64,000 nt of DNA, from contig CAXBCH010000004.1 of assembly GCA_963974125.1 (NCBI GenBank), positions 1 to 64,000 of the forward strand. The letters run 5' to 3'. A model generated the notes under the pieces. It did not search any database and was not told the origin of the DNA. It saw only the letters and a program-made list of their open reading frames with translations. The translations under genes were made by a program, and so were the position numbers. This DNA comes from Haliea sp963974125. GTDB taxonomy: Bacteria; Pseudomonadota; Gammaproteobacteria; Pseudomonadales; Halieaceae. This document shows positions 27,370 through 36,137 of this stretch, piece after piece. How positions within the stretch are numbered: the stretch's first letter is position 1; each line of letters begins with the position of its first letter.

Positions 27370-27452
27370 GCGGGTCATTATTGGGTGCCGGCATGGCGCT
27401 GTACAGGCAATTTGTTACACTGCGGCGAGGAATGTGGGAAGAGAACGGGCAC

Positions 27453-28016
27453 ATGCAACGACCGGACAACCTGATCTGGGTGGATCTCGAGATGACGGGT
27501 CTCGATCCGGACCGGGACGTGGTGATTGAAATTGCCTCCATTGTTACCGACAGCGAGCTCAACACGCTCGCTGAGGGTCCCGTGATTGCGATCCATCAGC
27601 CAGATGCGGTGCTGGCAGCCATGGACGACTGGAACACCACACATCATACGCGCTCCGGCCTGGTCGAGAGGGTTCGCACGAGTACCGTTGATGCAGCGGC
27701 CGCCGAGGACCAGACCCTGGCTTTCCTGCAGCAGTGGGTGGTTGCCGGCAGTTCACCCATCTGCGGCAACAGCATCTGCCAGGATCGCCGCTTCATGGTC
27801 CGGCACCTGCCGCGTCTCGAACGCTACTTCCACTACCGCAACCTCGATGTCAGCACGCTCAAGATATTGATGCAGCTCTGGCGTCCCGAGCTGGAGCAGG
27901 GCATCGTCAAGGCTGGCAGCCACCAGGCCCTGGAGGATATTCGCGAGTCCATAGCGGAGCTGCGCTACTATCGGCAGCACTTTTTGCGGGTCGGCGCGGA
28001 CCCTGGTGGCAGATAA
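27453..28016 (+). CDS. orn: Oligoribonuclease
   Basis: This 187-residue DEDDh exonuclease hydrolyses 2-5 nt RNAs (including pGpG) to mononucleotides. Motifs are ExoI IWVDLEMTGLD, ExoII in the SICQDRRFM region and ExoIII with the KAGSHQALEDIRESI His/Asp pair. The start at 27453 agrees with the E. coli length (181) and has GGGAAGAG at a usable distance; the ATG at 27432 is crowded by its own GAGGA. It forms the classical orn-rsgA divergent pair. Confidence 0.97.
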   Translation: MQRPDNLIWVDLEMTGLDPDRDVVIEIASIVTDSELNTLAEGPVIAIHQPDAVLAAMDDWNTTHHTRSGLVERVRTSTVDAAAAEDQTLAFLQQWVVAGSSPICGNSICQDRRFMVRHLPRLERYFHYRNLDVSTLKILMQLWRPELEQGIVKAGSHQALEDIRESIAELRYYRQHFLRVGADPGGR

Positions 28017-28032
28017 AAACAACCCTCGCGCT

Positions 28033-28061
28033 TTCACAGTGCGCTGGCTTTCAACTATAGT
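28033..28061 (+). promoter_or_regulatory. Sigma70-type promoter for the LysM lipoprotein gene
   Basis: TTCACA (28033-28038), 17 bases, TATAGT (28056-28061). It lies in the 111-base gap after orn, with the GTG start of the lipoprotein 66 bases downstream. It marks the left border of the accessory module inserted between orn and queG. Confidence 0.6.
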
Positions 28062-28127
28062 AGCAAGAAATAATAAACAGCAGGTTGACTTGGCCTGGGC
28101 CGAACTTTCGGGGATAGGGGGCTTCGC

Positions 28128-29024
28128 GTGAAACAAGCAGTGATTGGATGCGCGGTACTCAGCGTGCTGGTGTCGGCCTGCGCTCCGACTCCGGTGCAGG
28201 AAGCGCCGCCACCGGAACCGGAGGTTGTGACCACTGAAGAGCCGGTGTTCAGCGCGCAGCCGGGCCTCTCGGCGCAGGAGCGGTTCCGTGCCGCACTGGG
28301 CCTGCTGGAAGCCGGCAATGCCGGCCAGGCCCGCGCCGAGCTGATTGCCTATCTGGAGGAAAAGCCGCGCAGTGCCGTGGCCAGAGACCTGCTGCGACAG
28401 ATCGAAGCAGGTCCCCTGGAATACTATCCGTCGGAGTATCGCGAAATTGCCCTCGCATCGGGAGAGTCCCTGTCCACGCTGGCGCAGCGCTACCTGGGTG
28501 ACGTGTACCAGTTTCATGCATTGGCCAAGTACAACAACATCGCGGAGCCGCGGCGGCTGCGCGCTGGCCAGACTCTCAGGATCCCCCTGACCGACACCGC
28601 CATTGCCGCGTTTGCGGTCGATGACGACCCCGAGGCCACGGCCCGCGAAGTCGCCGCCAGGGCCGAGGCCGAGGCTGCGGCCGCGGCTGAGCAGGCCGCC
28701 GCTGCAGAAGGGAGTACCGCTGCAGACTCCAGCTCTGCAGACGCCGTTGCTGAAGCAGGTGAGGCCGAGGTAACCGCCGGGGCCGCGGTTGAGGATGCCG
28801 AGGTCCTGCCGCAGCCCGCGCTGGCGCCGACAGTGGCGCAGGCACCCACCGCCAATCCTGCAGACCTGCACCGGGAGGCACTGAATGCCTTCCGGGCCCA
28901 GAATCTGGAGAAGGCCATCAGTCTCTGGGACCAGGTGCTGACGCTGGATCCGGAACATGAAAATGCGGGGCTGTACCGGGCCCAGGCGGTGGAGCTGCAA
29001 AACCGACTGCGGCAGCTGAACTGA
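28128..29024 (+). CDS. LysM-domain lipoprotein with C-terminal TPR-like helices
   Basis: The 298-residue protein has a lipoprotein signal ending LVSAC (Cys18), so it should be anchored in the periplasm. A helical region of residues 50-95 is followed by a LysM peptidoglycan-binding domain (about 105-153; SGESLSTLAQRYLGDV and LRAGQTLRIPL). Next come an Ala/Glu-rich low-complexity linker (about 169-215) and a TPR-like end (AFRAQNLEKAISLWDQVLTL). It starts with GTG. The FHA gene follows after 8 bases, so the two are probably cotranscribed. It may sense or bind the cell wall; function is not established. Confidence 0.8.
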   Translation: MKQAVIGCAVLSVLVSACAPTPVQEAPPPEPEVVTTEEPVFSAQPGLSAQERFRAALGLLEAGNAGQARAELIAYLEEKPRSAVARDLLRQIEAGPLEYYPSEYREIALASGESLSTLAQRYLGDVYQFHALAKYNNIAEPRRLRAGQTLRIPLTDTAIAAFAVDDDPEATAREVAARAEAEAAAAAEQAAAAEGSTAADSSSADAVAEAGEAEVTAGAAVEDAEVLPQPALAPTVAQAPTANPADLHREALNAFRAQNLEKAISLWDQVLTLDPEHENAGLYRAQAVELQNRLRQLN

Positions 29025-29032
29025 CCTCCGGC

Positions 29033-29776
29033 ATGGGCCGTTCCAGGGAGTCCGCATTGCTGACATTGTACCGCGAATTGCGGCGGCGCAAGGTGTTCCA
29101 GACCTGTTTTCTGTATGTCTTTGCGGCCTGGGGCAGTCTGCAGATCATCGATGTGCTGTTCCCCCTGCTGGACCTGGATGGCGACGAAATCTCCCGGATC
29201 ATTTTTGTCCTGACAATAGCGGGTTTCCCGGTAGCGTTTGCCCTAGCCTGGTTTTTCCAGATTACCCCCGACGGCGTCGTGCGCTCGGCGCCCTTTGTTG
29301 AGCGGCGAGTGCTATCCAATGTCCCGCCACTCAACGACCGCCGTGCCTCGGGGAGGCCCCGGTATTTTCGCAAGACCGATGCAGTGCCGGAGCATGAATG
29401 GACGCTGTCCGCGGAGACGGGGCCCCTGGCAGGGCTGAGTTTCGGGGTGGACCGCTCGTTGGTGCTGGGGCGTTCCCTGGAGAGCGACATTGCGGTGGTC
29501 AGTCCCCATGTATCGCGTCAGCACGCGCGCCTGGATCTTGACGACGGCCAGCTCATGATCGAGGACCTGGGGTCCGCGAACGGCACGGTGGTAAACGGGC
29601 GGCCCATGAAGGGGCGCTGCGCGCTGCAAAACGAGGATGAGATCCGCTTTCACGATATTGTGTTCCGGGTGAGCCGCAGCTACGCCAACGCCCACCGCGG
29701 GGTGGAACTGCACGACAAGACCACGTTTATCGAAGTACCGGCCGACCGGGACGACAGCGGTGGCGGCCGGGCCTGA
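29033..29776 (+). CDS. Membrane-anchored FHA-domain protein
   Basis: This 247-residue protein has two membrane helices (about residues 22-45 and 56-76) in a segment starting ELRRRKVFQTCFLYVFAAWG. That segment resembles the N-terminal membrane module of many proteobacterial adenylate cyclase and TPR signalling proteins. The C-terminal FHA domain (about 123-215) has GRS at 146, SPHVSRQHA at 157-165 and SANGTVVNG at 181, the residues that bind phosphothreonine. It is likely a reader for the Ser/Thr kinase encoded at 31689-33395. The start lacks a strong Shine-Dalgarno sequence. It ends 10 bases from a convergent operon. Confidence 0.82.
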   Translation: MGRSRESALLTLYRELRRRKVFQTCFLYVFAAWGSLQIIDVLFPLLDLDGDEISRIIFVLTIAGFPVAFALAWFFQITPDGVVRSAPFVERRVLSNVPPLNDRRASGRPRYFRKTDAVPEHEWTLSAETGPLAGLSFGVDRSLVLGRSLESDIAVVSPHVSRQHARLDLDDGQLMIEDLGSANGTVVNGRPMKGRCALQNEDEIRFHDIVFRVSRSYANAHRGVELHDKTTFIEVPADRDDSGGGRA

Positions 29777-29786
29777 CCGGGTTGGC

Positions 29787-30695
29787 TCAGGAGTCCTTGC
29801 GGGTAGCCTGGATCCGCGACAGGTTGCGCTGCAGGTTGCGCGCCTGTTGCAGCCGCAGGCTGGCGTTGCGATTCTCCGGGTTGTAGCGCAGGGATTTCTC
29901 CAGGGCGTTGATCGCTGCCTCAAGGTCGCTCTGGAGCAGGCCGCTGCCGGTTTTCAGCCACTCCTCACTCAGCTCCCCCCGCAGCGCGACCACCCTTGCC
30001 AGCAGTGGGTCCTCCGCCAGCGGCTGGGCGGCGAGGGCGGCATGCACATGGTCCAGCTCCAGCTCCCGGTCGCCGGCAGCCTCTGCCAGCCGCAGGTGCG
30101 CCTCGCGCAAGTGGTTGGCATCCGCGCTGCCCGGTTCTGGCGGCGTCTCCCCGGCGCGGTCCACCAGATCACGGTAACGCCCGTCCCGGTACAGTGCGGC
30201 CAGGGTCGGCGGCTGTGCGGGTGCCGCGGCCGCCTGTTCCGGCGTGGGCGTGGCTCGCAGGGCGTACTCGCTGTCGCTCTTGTTCCGGGCCTCGGCCACT
30301 GCGCGTGCGGAAAATTCCCGGCGCAGGTGCGTGACAGCGGTCTCCTCCCCGGGGCTCAGGGCCAGGGCGGTCAGCATCCAGCGGTCCCCCTCGCGGCGGT
30401 TGCCGCGGGCGTAGGCGGCCTCCCCCCGCTGTACCGCTTCACGGGTGCGGACGGCAATTTCCGCTTCCAGCGCGGCAATCGCCGTTCGCGCGCGCTCCGC
30501 CTCGGCGGGTACCAGCAGCAGCGTACGCCAGCGGGCCAGCGCCTGGGCCAGGTCGCCGCCTTCGCGGGCCGCCTCTGCCGCCGTGACCTGGCGGCTGGCA
30601 AAACCGGAGATACCGGCCGCCGCGTCGCGGTCCGGGGGCGAGCTGCTGCAGGCGCCCAGTAGCAGCATGAAGACGGCGGTCGGTACTCGCATCAA
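29787..30695 (-). CDS. TPR-like repeat lipoprotein, unknown function
   Basis: This 302-residue predicted lipoprotein has MLLLGAC at its lipobox (Cys16). The rest is almost all helical and Ala/Arg/Glu-rich, with TPR-like segments such as ALARWRTLLLVPAEAERA and, at the end, AINALEKSLRYNPENRNAS. That last segment is similar in style to the end of the LysM lipoprotein encoded at 28128-29024. It overlaps the upstream deacetylase gene by four bases, so it is the last gene of the kinase-deacetylase-TPR operon. I do not recognise a named family beyond TPR; a scaffold in the envelope is plausible. Confidence 0.72.
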   Translation of the reverse strand: MMRVPTAVFMLLLGACSSSPPDRDAAAGISGFASRQVTAAEAAREGGDLAQALARWRTLLLVPAEAERARTAIAALEAEIAVRTREAVQRGEAAYARGNRREGDRWMLTALALSPGEETAVTHLRREFSARAVAEARNKSDSEYALRATPTPEQAAAAPAQPPTLAALYRDGRYRDLVDRAGETPPEPGSADANHLREAHLRLAEAAGDRELELDHVHAALAAQPLAEDPLLARVVALRGELSEEWLKTGSGLLQSDLEAAINALEKSLRYNPENRNASLRLQQARNLQRNLSRIQATRKDS

Positions 30696-31708
30696 CGCAG
30701 CGGCACTTTCTTGAAGCCAGCGACGAAGTTTTTGAAATCCTGCAGGCTGTGATGATCGTAGATCATGGTCCGATGCAGGAGGTAGGGGTCGGTAAAGACC
30801 GTGTTGTCGCCGCGCGTGACGGTGGCGGCGAGACGGAAACCGGCCCGGGCCAGCTCGTCGGCGGCAGTTTCGCTGCTATTGCCATAGGGGTAGGACAGGT
30901 AGACCGGGGCCGTGCCAAGCTGGCGCTGGAACAGCGGCTTGGGATCGCTGATTTCCTCCCGCAGACGAGCGCGATAGGCATCTTCAGACTGATCCTCGGG
31001 CAGCCGCGACAGGCTGGCGTGGCTCTTGCCGTGGGACTGGATCTCGACCAGGCCGCTGGCAGCCATCTCCTGCAGCTGCGCCCAGCTCAGGGCCTTGCCG
31101 CCGCCGATAAAATCCGGGTAAATGAACAGCGTGGCCCGGGCCTGGTAGCGCTGCAACAGGGGCCAGGCGACATCGTAGACGGAGTGGTAACCGTCGTCGA
31201 TAGTCAGCACCACGGCCTTGTCGGGAACAGGTTCGCCACGGGCGAGAATTGCCTCGATGTCGGCCATGGTCAGGGTCTGGTAGCCGTTGTCGGCGAGGTA
31301 GCCGAGCTGCTGCTCGAAATCAGTGGCGGCAAGTTCGAGCTGGTGGCTGGCGCGGTCCCCGGGGGCGAATTGGTGGTAGCACAGTATGGGCAGGGTGCGG
31401 TAGCCGTTGGTGTAGACCGAGGTTGGATTGACCGGGCGCAGCGGCACCGCGAGCACATCCCCGGCCCGGGGCATAGCGCCGCTGTTCAGTTCCCGCACCT
31501 GCCAGCCGTCGCCGGCGTTGTCCAGTACTGCAGCCGCGACTTCCCCCCAGCTCAGGTCCCGCTCCAGGCGCACCAGGGCGGTGTCGCGATTGCTGTCCAG
31601 CAGCACCACACCGGAGCCGTCGTCGGTGACCGGCGCGGTGCCGCAGGCGGCGAGGCAGAGCGCCGCCACCAGCCCCAGCAGGGCGCTGCTAGGCCGGTTT
31701 CTGGTCAC
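30692..31708 (-). CDS. Polysaccharide deacetylase (NodB-type) lipoprotein
   Basis: A 338-residue lipoprotein: signal peptide with perfect lipobox LAAC (Cys22), a short LysM-like stretch ending RAGDVLAVPL (about 45-90), then a NodB carbohydrate esterase domain. The metal and catalytic residues are visible as TIDDGYH (Asp171, Asp172) and SHGKSH (His226, His230), followed by YLSYPYGN. It should remove acetyl groups from an envelope or extracellular polysaccharide. I chose the GTG at 31708, which makes the signal peptide start cleanly; the longer frame to 31771 has a non-signal-like N-terminus. The gene overlaps the kinase 3' end by 20 bases. Confidence 0.82.
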   Translation of the reverse strand: MTRNRPSSALLGLVAALCLAACGTAPVTDDGSGVVLLDSNRDTALVRLERDLSWGEVAAAVLDNAGDGWQVRELNSGAMPRAGDVLAVPLRPVNPTSVYTNGYRTLPILCYHQFAPGDRASHQLELAATDFEQQLGYLADNGYQTLTMADIEAILARGEPVPDKAVVLTIDDGYHSVYDVAWPLLQRYQARATLFIYPDFIGGGKALSWAQLQEMAASGLVEIQSHGKSHASLSRLPEDQSEDAYRARLREEISDPKPLFQRQLGTAPVYLSYPYGNSSETAADELARAGFRLAATVTRGDNTVFTDPYLLHRTMIYDHHSLQDFKNFVAGFKKVPLR

Positions 31709-33395
31709 TGTCGCTGACCTGCACGATGGTGTGGTCGTCGACCATGCTGCGCGTGATGCCGCTGACATCAAGCCCCTTGTCCGCGCCGGGGGTGTCGTGC
31801 AGCGAACCCTCGGTAAAGGCCGTGCCCTCCAGCTGTTTCTCGACCCCGTCCGCCAGGTGGTTGACGGCGTGGAACAGGTCGCCGAATTCGTCCCCCCGCT
31901 GGCGTGAAATGCGGGTTTCCAACTGACCGGAGCCGAGCAGGTTCAGGGCGGAGGTGGCGAGCTTGAGATTGCGCGCGATGAGCTTGTTGAAGATGTAGAT
32001 AACCAGGGATACCGCCAGCACGATGGCAAAGCCCAGTACCACCATCATGCGCTTGGTGGTATCGAGGGCGGCTTCCAGGGGGGCCCGGTCGACCCCCAGG
32101 TCGACACGCCCTACCACGGTCTGGTTGAACAGCACCGGCAGGCGGAAATTGAATACCCGCTCGAGTTCCTGCGCCCGGCTGCCATCGCGGTGACTGAGTA
32201 CTTCCCGCTGGATCCCGCTCGGTTCCCAGGGGCTGCCGATGAGGCTGTCGTCGCTGGCGCTGCGGACGATGCCCTCGTGGTCGGCCACGATCAGGTAGCG
32301 GAAGGTGTCGCGGGCGGCGGCGTCCTCCACCAGGGCTTCCAGGGTCACCCAGTCCTCCCCCAGCACGGGAATCGCGGCCTGCACCGCAATGAACTTGGCC
32401 AGGGACATGCCCGAGTCCACGGCCTGGTGGGTCAGGGCTTCGCTCTGGGCGCGAAATACCAGCACCGAGCTCACCGCCATGGCCAGCGCGACCACCGTTG
32501 CCATGATCGCGGTCCATTTCACCTGCAGCGGCAGGTAGCCGCGCTGCTCTTCCTCCTGTTGCTGCAGCGAGGCAAGCTCGCGCACCAGCGCTTCCTGCAA
32601 CTCCCGGCCCGACTGGAAACGCCGTTCCGGCTTTTTCTGCAGCAGCTTGTTGACGATTTTCTGCAGGCCGACGGGAGCATCGGTGGTCAGCTGGCGAATG
32701 GGTACCGGATTCTTCTGCACGATCTGCATGATCAGGGTGGGCAGGGACTCTGCATCGAAGGCCTTGTGCCCGGTAATCGTCTCGTAGAGGATCACGCCCA
32801 CCGCGAACAGGTCCGAGCGACCGTCGACCGCGCTACCGCTGGCCTGCTCCGGCGACATGTAGCGCGGCGTGCCCAGCATCATGCCGACCTGGGTGGTCTC
32901 CTTGCTGGCGCTCTCTTCCATGCGGGCGATACCGAAGTCGGTGACTTTGACCGTTTCACCGTCGGCGCCGAGGATGATGTTGTCGGGTTTCAGGTCCCGG
33001 TGTACCACACCGCGGCTGTGGGCGTAGTCCATGGCCTTGGCAAGCTGGATCGCGATGCGGATGATCGACTTGATCGGCAGGCGCCGGCCCTGCTGCAGGA
33101 TGTCGCCGAGGGGCTCCCCCTCCAGCAGCTCCATCATGATGTAGGGTGCGCCCTGGAAACTGCCGACATCGTAGACTGTCACGATGTTGGGATGGGTCAG
33201 TGCCCCCGCGGCCTTGCCCTCCCGGAGAAAGCGATTGTTGTGCTCCTCTTCGCCGCAGTGCTCAGACTTCAGCACCTTGAGCGCTACGGTACGGTGAATA
33301 CCGGGGTCGTAGGCCCGGTAGACGTGGGCCATGCCGCCCTCGCCAATGAGCTCCTGGATTTCGTATCGCCCCAAGGTCTTGCCGACGATATCCAT
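31689..33395 (-). CDS. Transmembrane Ser/Thr protein kinase with sensor and HAMP regions
   Basis: This 568-residue kinase starts at the ATG at 33395 (GGGGAG upstream). The Hanks-type kinase domain (about 10-270) is complete: IGEGGMAHVY loop, Lys40, HRD at 132-134, DFG at 153-155 and GTPRYMSPEQ. A helix at about 294-314 leads to a putative periplasmic sensor (about 315-448), a second helix (449-470) and then a HAMP-like region (about 471-523) with a short tail. So the HAMP is C-terminal and the output domain N-terminal, opposite to usual sensor order. It is the first gene of an operon with the deacetylase and TPR lipoprotein. Likely partner: the FHA protein. Confidence 0.9.
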   Translation of the reverse strand: MDIVGKTLGRYEIQELIGEGGMAHVYRAYDPGIHRTVALKVLKSEHCGEEEHNNRFLREGKAAGALTHPNIVTVYDVGSFQGAPYIMMELLEGEPLGDILQQGRRLPIKSIIRIAIQLAKAMDYAHSRGVVHRDLKPDNIILGADGETVKVTDFGIARMEESASKETTQVGMMLGTPRYMSPEQASGSAVDGRSDLFAVGVILYETITGHKAFDAESLPTLIMQIVQKNPVPIRQLTTDAPVGLQKIVNKLLQKKPERRFQSGRELQEALVRELASLQQQEEEQRGYLPLQVKWTAIMATVVALAMAVSSVLVFRAQSEALTHQAVDSGMSLAKFIAVQAAIPVLGEDWVTLEALVEDAAARDTFRYLIVADHEGIVRSASDDSLIGSPWEPSGIQREVLSHRDGSRAQELERVFNFRLPVLFNQTVVGRVDLGVDRAPLEAALDTTKRMMVVLGFAIVLAVSLVIYIFNKLIARNLKLATSALNLLGSGQLETRISRQRGDEFGDLFHAVNHLADGVEKQLEGTAFTEGSLHDTPGADKGLDVSGITRSMVDDHTIVQVSDSDQKPA

Positions 33396-33452
33396 CGTCT
33401 TGTTACTCCCCTTCGCTTGCCTGCCTTGCTCGTTCCCCAAACCCGGATGCTA

Positions 33453-34535
33453 TCACTGGTGGGCACCCCTGTCGCGCTGCCGCTGCAGGGCCCAGGCCAC
33501 GTGTTCGCGGACCAGGGCGGAAGGGTGCTGCAGGCGCTGACCCAGTGCGGCGACGACCGCTGCGGCTGGCGGTGCATTGCCGAGGGCCACGGCGATGTTG
33601 CGCAGCCAGCGCTCGTGGCCGATGCGGCGAATGGCCGAGCCCTCGGTGCGGGCCAGGAAAGTGGTTTCATCCCACAAAAACAGTTCCACCAGGTCGCTGT
33701 CCTGGAGACCGTGGCGGGGCTGGAAATCAGCCTCCTCGCTGTGCCGGGCAAACTTGTTCCAGGGGCAGACCAGCTGGCAGTCGTCGCAGCCAAAAATCCG
33801 GTTGCCCATGAGCGGGCGCAGGGCTTCGTCGATACTGCCCTTGTGCTCGATCGTGAGGTACGAGATACAGCGCCGCGCATCGAGCTGGAAGGGGCCGACG
33901 AAGGCATCGGTGGGACACACGGTCAGGCAGGCAGTGCAGCTGCCACAGTGTTTTGTCTCCCGCGGCGGGTCCGCCGCCAGCGGCAGGTCGGTGTAGATCT
34001 CACCGAGGAAAAACCAGGAACCGGCACGCTCATTGATCAACATGGTGTTCTTGGCGATCCAGCCCATGCCCGCGCGCTCGGCCAGGGCTCGCTCCAGCAC
34101 CGGGGCGCTGTCGACGAACGCGCGGTACTGGCCGCCAGCCGCCGCCTGCTGCAGGCGTGCGGCCAGTTGTGCCAGGCGCTTGCGGACCAGCTTGTGATAG
34201 TCGCGCCCCAGGGCATAGCGGGATATGTAGGCCTTTTCCGGGTTTTCCAGCACCGCTTCCGGCCGGGTATCCGCAGCGAGGTAATCCATGCGCAGGGTTA
34301 TGACGCGGCAGGTCTCCGGGATCAGCTGGGCCGGGCGCGCGCGTTTCTCGCCGTGGCGCTCCATGTAATCCATGCTGCCGTGGTAGCCTGCCTGCAGCCA
34401 TTTCTGCAGGTAGGCCTCGTGCTGCTGCAGGTGAATGTCGCTGATCCCGAGCTGGGCAAAGCCGAGTTCGCCGGCCCACAGCTCAAGCTGTCGGCGCAAG
34501 CGGGATTGCTGTTCCTGGGTCAGTGTCGTTGCCAT
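33453..34535 (-). CDS. queG: Epoxyqueuosine reductase
   Basis: This 360-residue cobalamin and iron-sulfur enzyme performs the last step of queuosine synthesis on tRNA. The two [4Fe-4S] motifs are CGSCTACLTVC (Cys197, 200, 203, 207) and CDDCQLVCPW (Cys250, 253, 257). Asp142 in FVDSAPVLERALAERAG matches the catalytic Asp, and C-terminal HEAT-like helices follow. The start at 34535 agrees with family length; the open frame beyond it is non-coding. It is divergent from nnr, the standard Pseudomonas-type order. Confidence 0.95.
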   Translation of the reverse strand: MATTLTQEQQSRLRRQLELWAGELGFAQLGISDIHLQQHEAYLQKWLQAGYHGSMDYMERHGEKRARPAQLIPETCRVITLRMDYLAADTRPEAVLENPEKAYISRYALGRDYHKLVRKRLAQLAARLQQAAAGGQYRAFVDSAPVLERALAERAGMGWIAKNTMLINERAGSWFFLGEIYTDLPLAADPPRETKHCGSCTACLTVCPTDAFVGPFQLDARRCISYLTIEHKGSIDEALRPLMGNRIFGCDDCQLVCPWNKFARHSEEADFQPRHGLQDSDLVELFLWDETTFLARTEGSAIRRIGHERWLRNIAVALGNAPPAAAVVAALGQRLQHPSALVREHVAWALQRQRDRGAHQ

Positions 34536-34564
34536 GGGGCTGGGCCGGGGCAGTGAAACCTGCC

Positions 34565-34570
34565 TATAAT
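34565..34570 (+). promoter_or_regulatory. Candidate -10 element upstream of nnr
   Basis: A perfect TATAAT lies 44 bases upstream of the nnr GTG in the 78-base divergent gap with queG. No good -35 is found 16-18 bases upstream, so the promoter is tentative. Confidence 0.35.
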
Positions 34571-34613
34571 TCGCGGGTTTGCGATAACTTTCAGTATCCG
34601 GCAGTGTAGCAGC

Positions 34614-36137
34614 GTGGAGTTTGATTTGGCGACGACAGGCAGGCGGGGATTTACCTGGGCGGACCATGAGGCCCTGTACAGCGCGGCGGAGACCCGGGCG
34701 CTGGACCAGTGGGTCATTGACCAGGGCGGCATCAGCGGCGCCCTGCTGATGTCGCGCGCCGCCACCGCCACCCTGGAGCAGTTGCTGCTGCGCTGGCCCG
34801 AGCCAGGGCTGCTGCAGGTTCTGTGCGGGACCGGCAACAATGGTGGCGACGGCTACCTTGTCGCTGACCAGGCCCACCGCCGCGGTATTGCCGCGCAGGT
34901 GTTACAGGTGGGTGACCCGGAGAAGATTGGCGGCGACGCGCTGCGAGCCCGGGAACAGGCACTGGCCAACGGCGTCGCGGTGCTGCCATTCAGTCCCGAT
35001 GCACTGCAACGGTCCGGCGTCCTGGTCGACGCCATGCTGGGTACCGGTCTGGGGGGCGAGGTCAGGGCGCCGTTTACGACAGCCATCGACGCCTGCAACA
35101 GTGCCGGGCTGCCTGTGGTGGCGGTGGATATTCCCTCCGGCCTGTGCAGCGATACCGGGCGGATACTGGGGCGCGCGGTTCACGCCGAACTTACCGTGAC
35201 CTTTATTGGCTACAAGCGCGGCCTGTTCACCCTGGACGGTCCCGACTGCTGCGGAGCACTGGAATTTTCCGATCTGGCGCTGCCCCTTGAGGCCTACCGG
35301 GCGGTAGCGCCAGAGTGGCGCCGGCTGTGCCTTGAACAGATGCTGGCGCAGTGGCCGCGGCGACCGGCGATGGCCCACAAGGGCAGTTTTGGCACGGTGT
35401 TGGTGGTCGGCGGGGATGTGGGCATGCCCGGTGCGGTGGCGCTGGCAGCGGAGGCCGCGTTGCGTAGCGGTGCTGGCCTGGTGCGAGTGGCGACGCAGCA
35501 GGAACATTTGCCTGCCATTATTGCCCGCACTCCCGAGGCCATGGTGACCGGCGTGCGCTCAGGCCAGGATCTGCAGCCTTTGCTGGCCGCCGCGGATGTG
35601 CTGGTGCTGGGGCCGGGGCTGGGCCGCAGCAGCTGGTCGCAGCAACTGCTGCAGGCGGTGGCGGCGAGCGATCTGCCCTGCGTGCTGGATGCGGACGGGC
35701 TCAACCTGTTGGCCGAGGGTCGGGTGCTGGCGCGGAAGCGCCGCGACCACTGGCTCTATACCCCGCATCCAGGCGAGGCCGCCCGCCTGCTGGGTGTGAC
35801 CACCGCCGAGGTACAGGCGGACCGGTTCGCCGCCGCGGTGCAATTGCAGGAGCAGCTGGGCGGTACCGTGATCCTCAAGGGTAACGGCAGTCTGGTCGTG
35901 GCAGCCGGCCAGCGCCTGCTGTCCGATTACGGCAACCCGGGCATGGCATCCGGCGGCATGGGCGATGTCCTCAGCGGCATTGTCGGTGGATTGCTGGCCC
36001 AGGGTCTGGAGGATATTGCGGCGGCCGCCCTGGGTGTGTGCCTGCACGGCGCCGCGGCCGATGCCGCGGCGGAGCGGGGGCAGCGCGGCCTGCTTGCCAG
36101 CGACCTGATGGTGCCGCTGCGGCGGCTGCTGGGATGA
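34614..36137 (+). CDS. nnr: Bifunctional NAD(P)H-hydrate epimerase/ADP-dependent dehydratase
   Basis: This 507-residue repair enzyme restores hydrated NAD(P)H. The N-terminal epimerase domain (about 1-215) has GTGNNGGDGYLVA and VDIPSGL. The C-terminal ribokinase-like dehydratase (about 235-500) has SFGTVLVVGG, HPGEAARLL and GNPGMASGGMGDVLSG. The frame starts with GTG at 34614; a TTG at 34626 has GGAG at a better distance and may be the true start. tsaE overlaps its stop by four bases. Confidence 0.95.
   Translation: MEFDLATTGRRGFTWADHEALYSAAETRALDQWVIDQGGISGALLMSRAATATLEQLLLRWPEPGLLQVLCGTGNNGGDGYLVADQAHRRGIAAQVLQVGDPEKIGGDALRAREQALANGVAVLPFSPDALQRSGVLVDAMLGTGLGGEVRAPFTTAIDACNSAGLPVVAVDIPSGLCSDTGRILGRAVHAELTVTFIGYKRGLFTLDGPDCCGALEFSDLALPLEAYRAVAPEWRRLCLEQMLAQWPRRPAMAHKGSFGTVLVVGGDVGMPGAVALAAEAALRSGAGLVRVATQQEHLPAIIARTPEAMVTGVRSGQDLQPLLAAADVLVLGPGLGRSSWSQQLLQAVAASDLPCVLDADGLNLLAEGRVLARKRRDHWLYTPHPGEAARLLGVTTAEVQADRFAAAVQLQEQLGGTVILKGNGSLVVAAGQRLLSDYGNPGMASGGMGDVLSGIVGGLLAQGLEDIAAAALGVCLHGAAADAAAERGQRGLLASDLMVPLRRLLG

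Noticed and set aside
28630..28780. Repetitive GCC/GAG-rich segment looking like a repeat array
   Set aside because: It encodes an Ala/Glu-rich linker in the LysM lipoprotein; no regular repeat unit, so neither CRISPR nor a tandem repeat.
32190..34556. 788-codon open frame on the plus strand across the kinase and queG genes
   Set aside because: It runs antisense to two clear genes and their gap; composition is that of a shadow frame.
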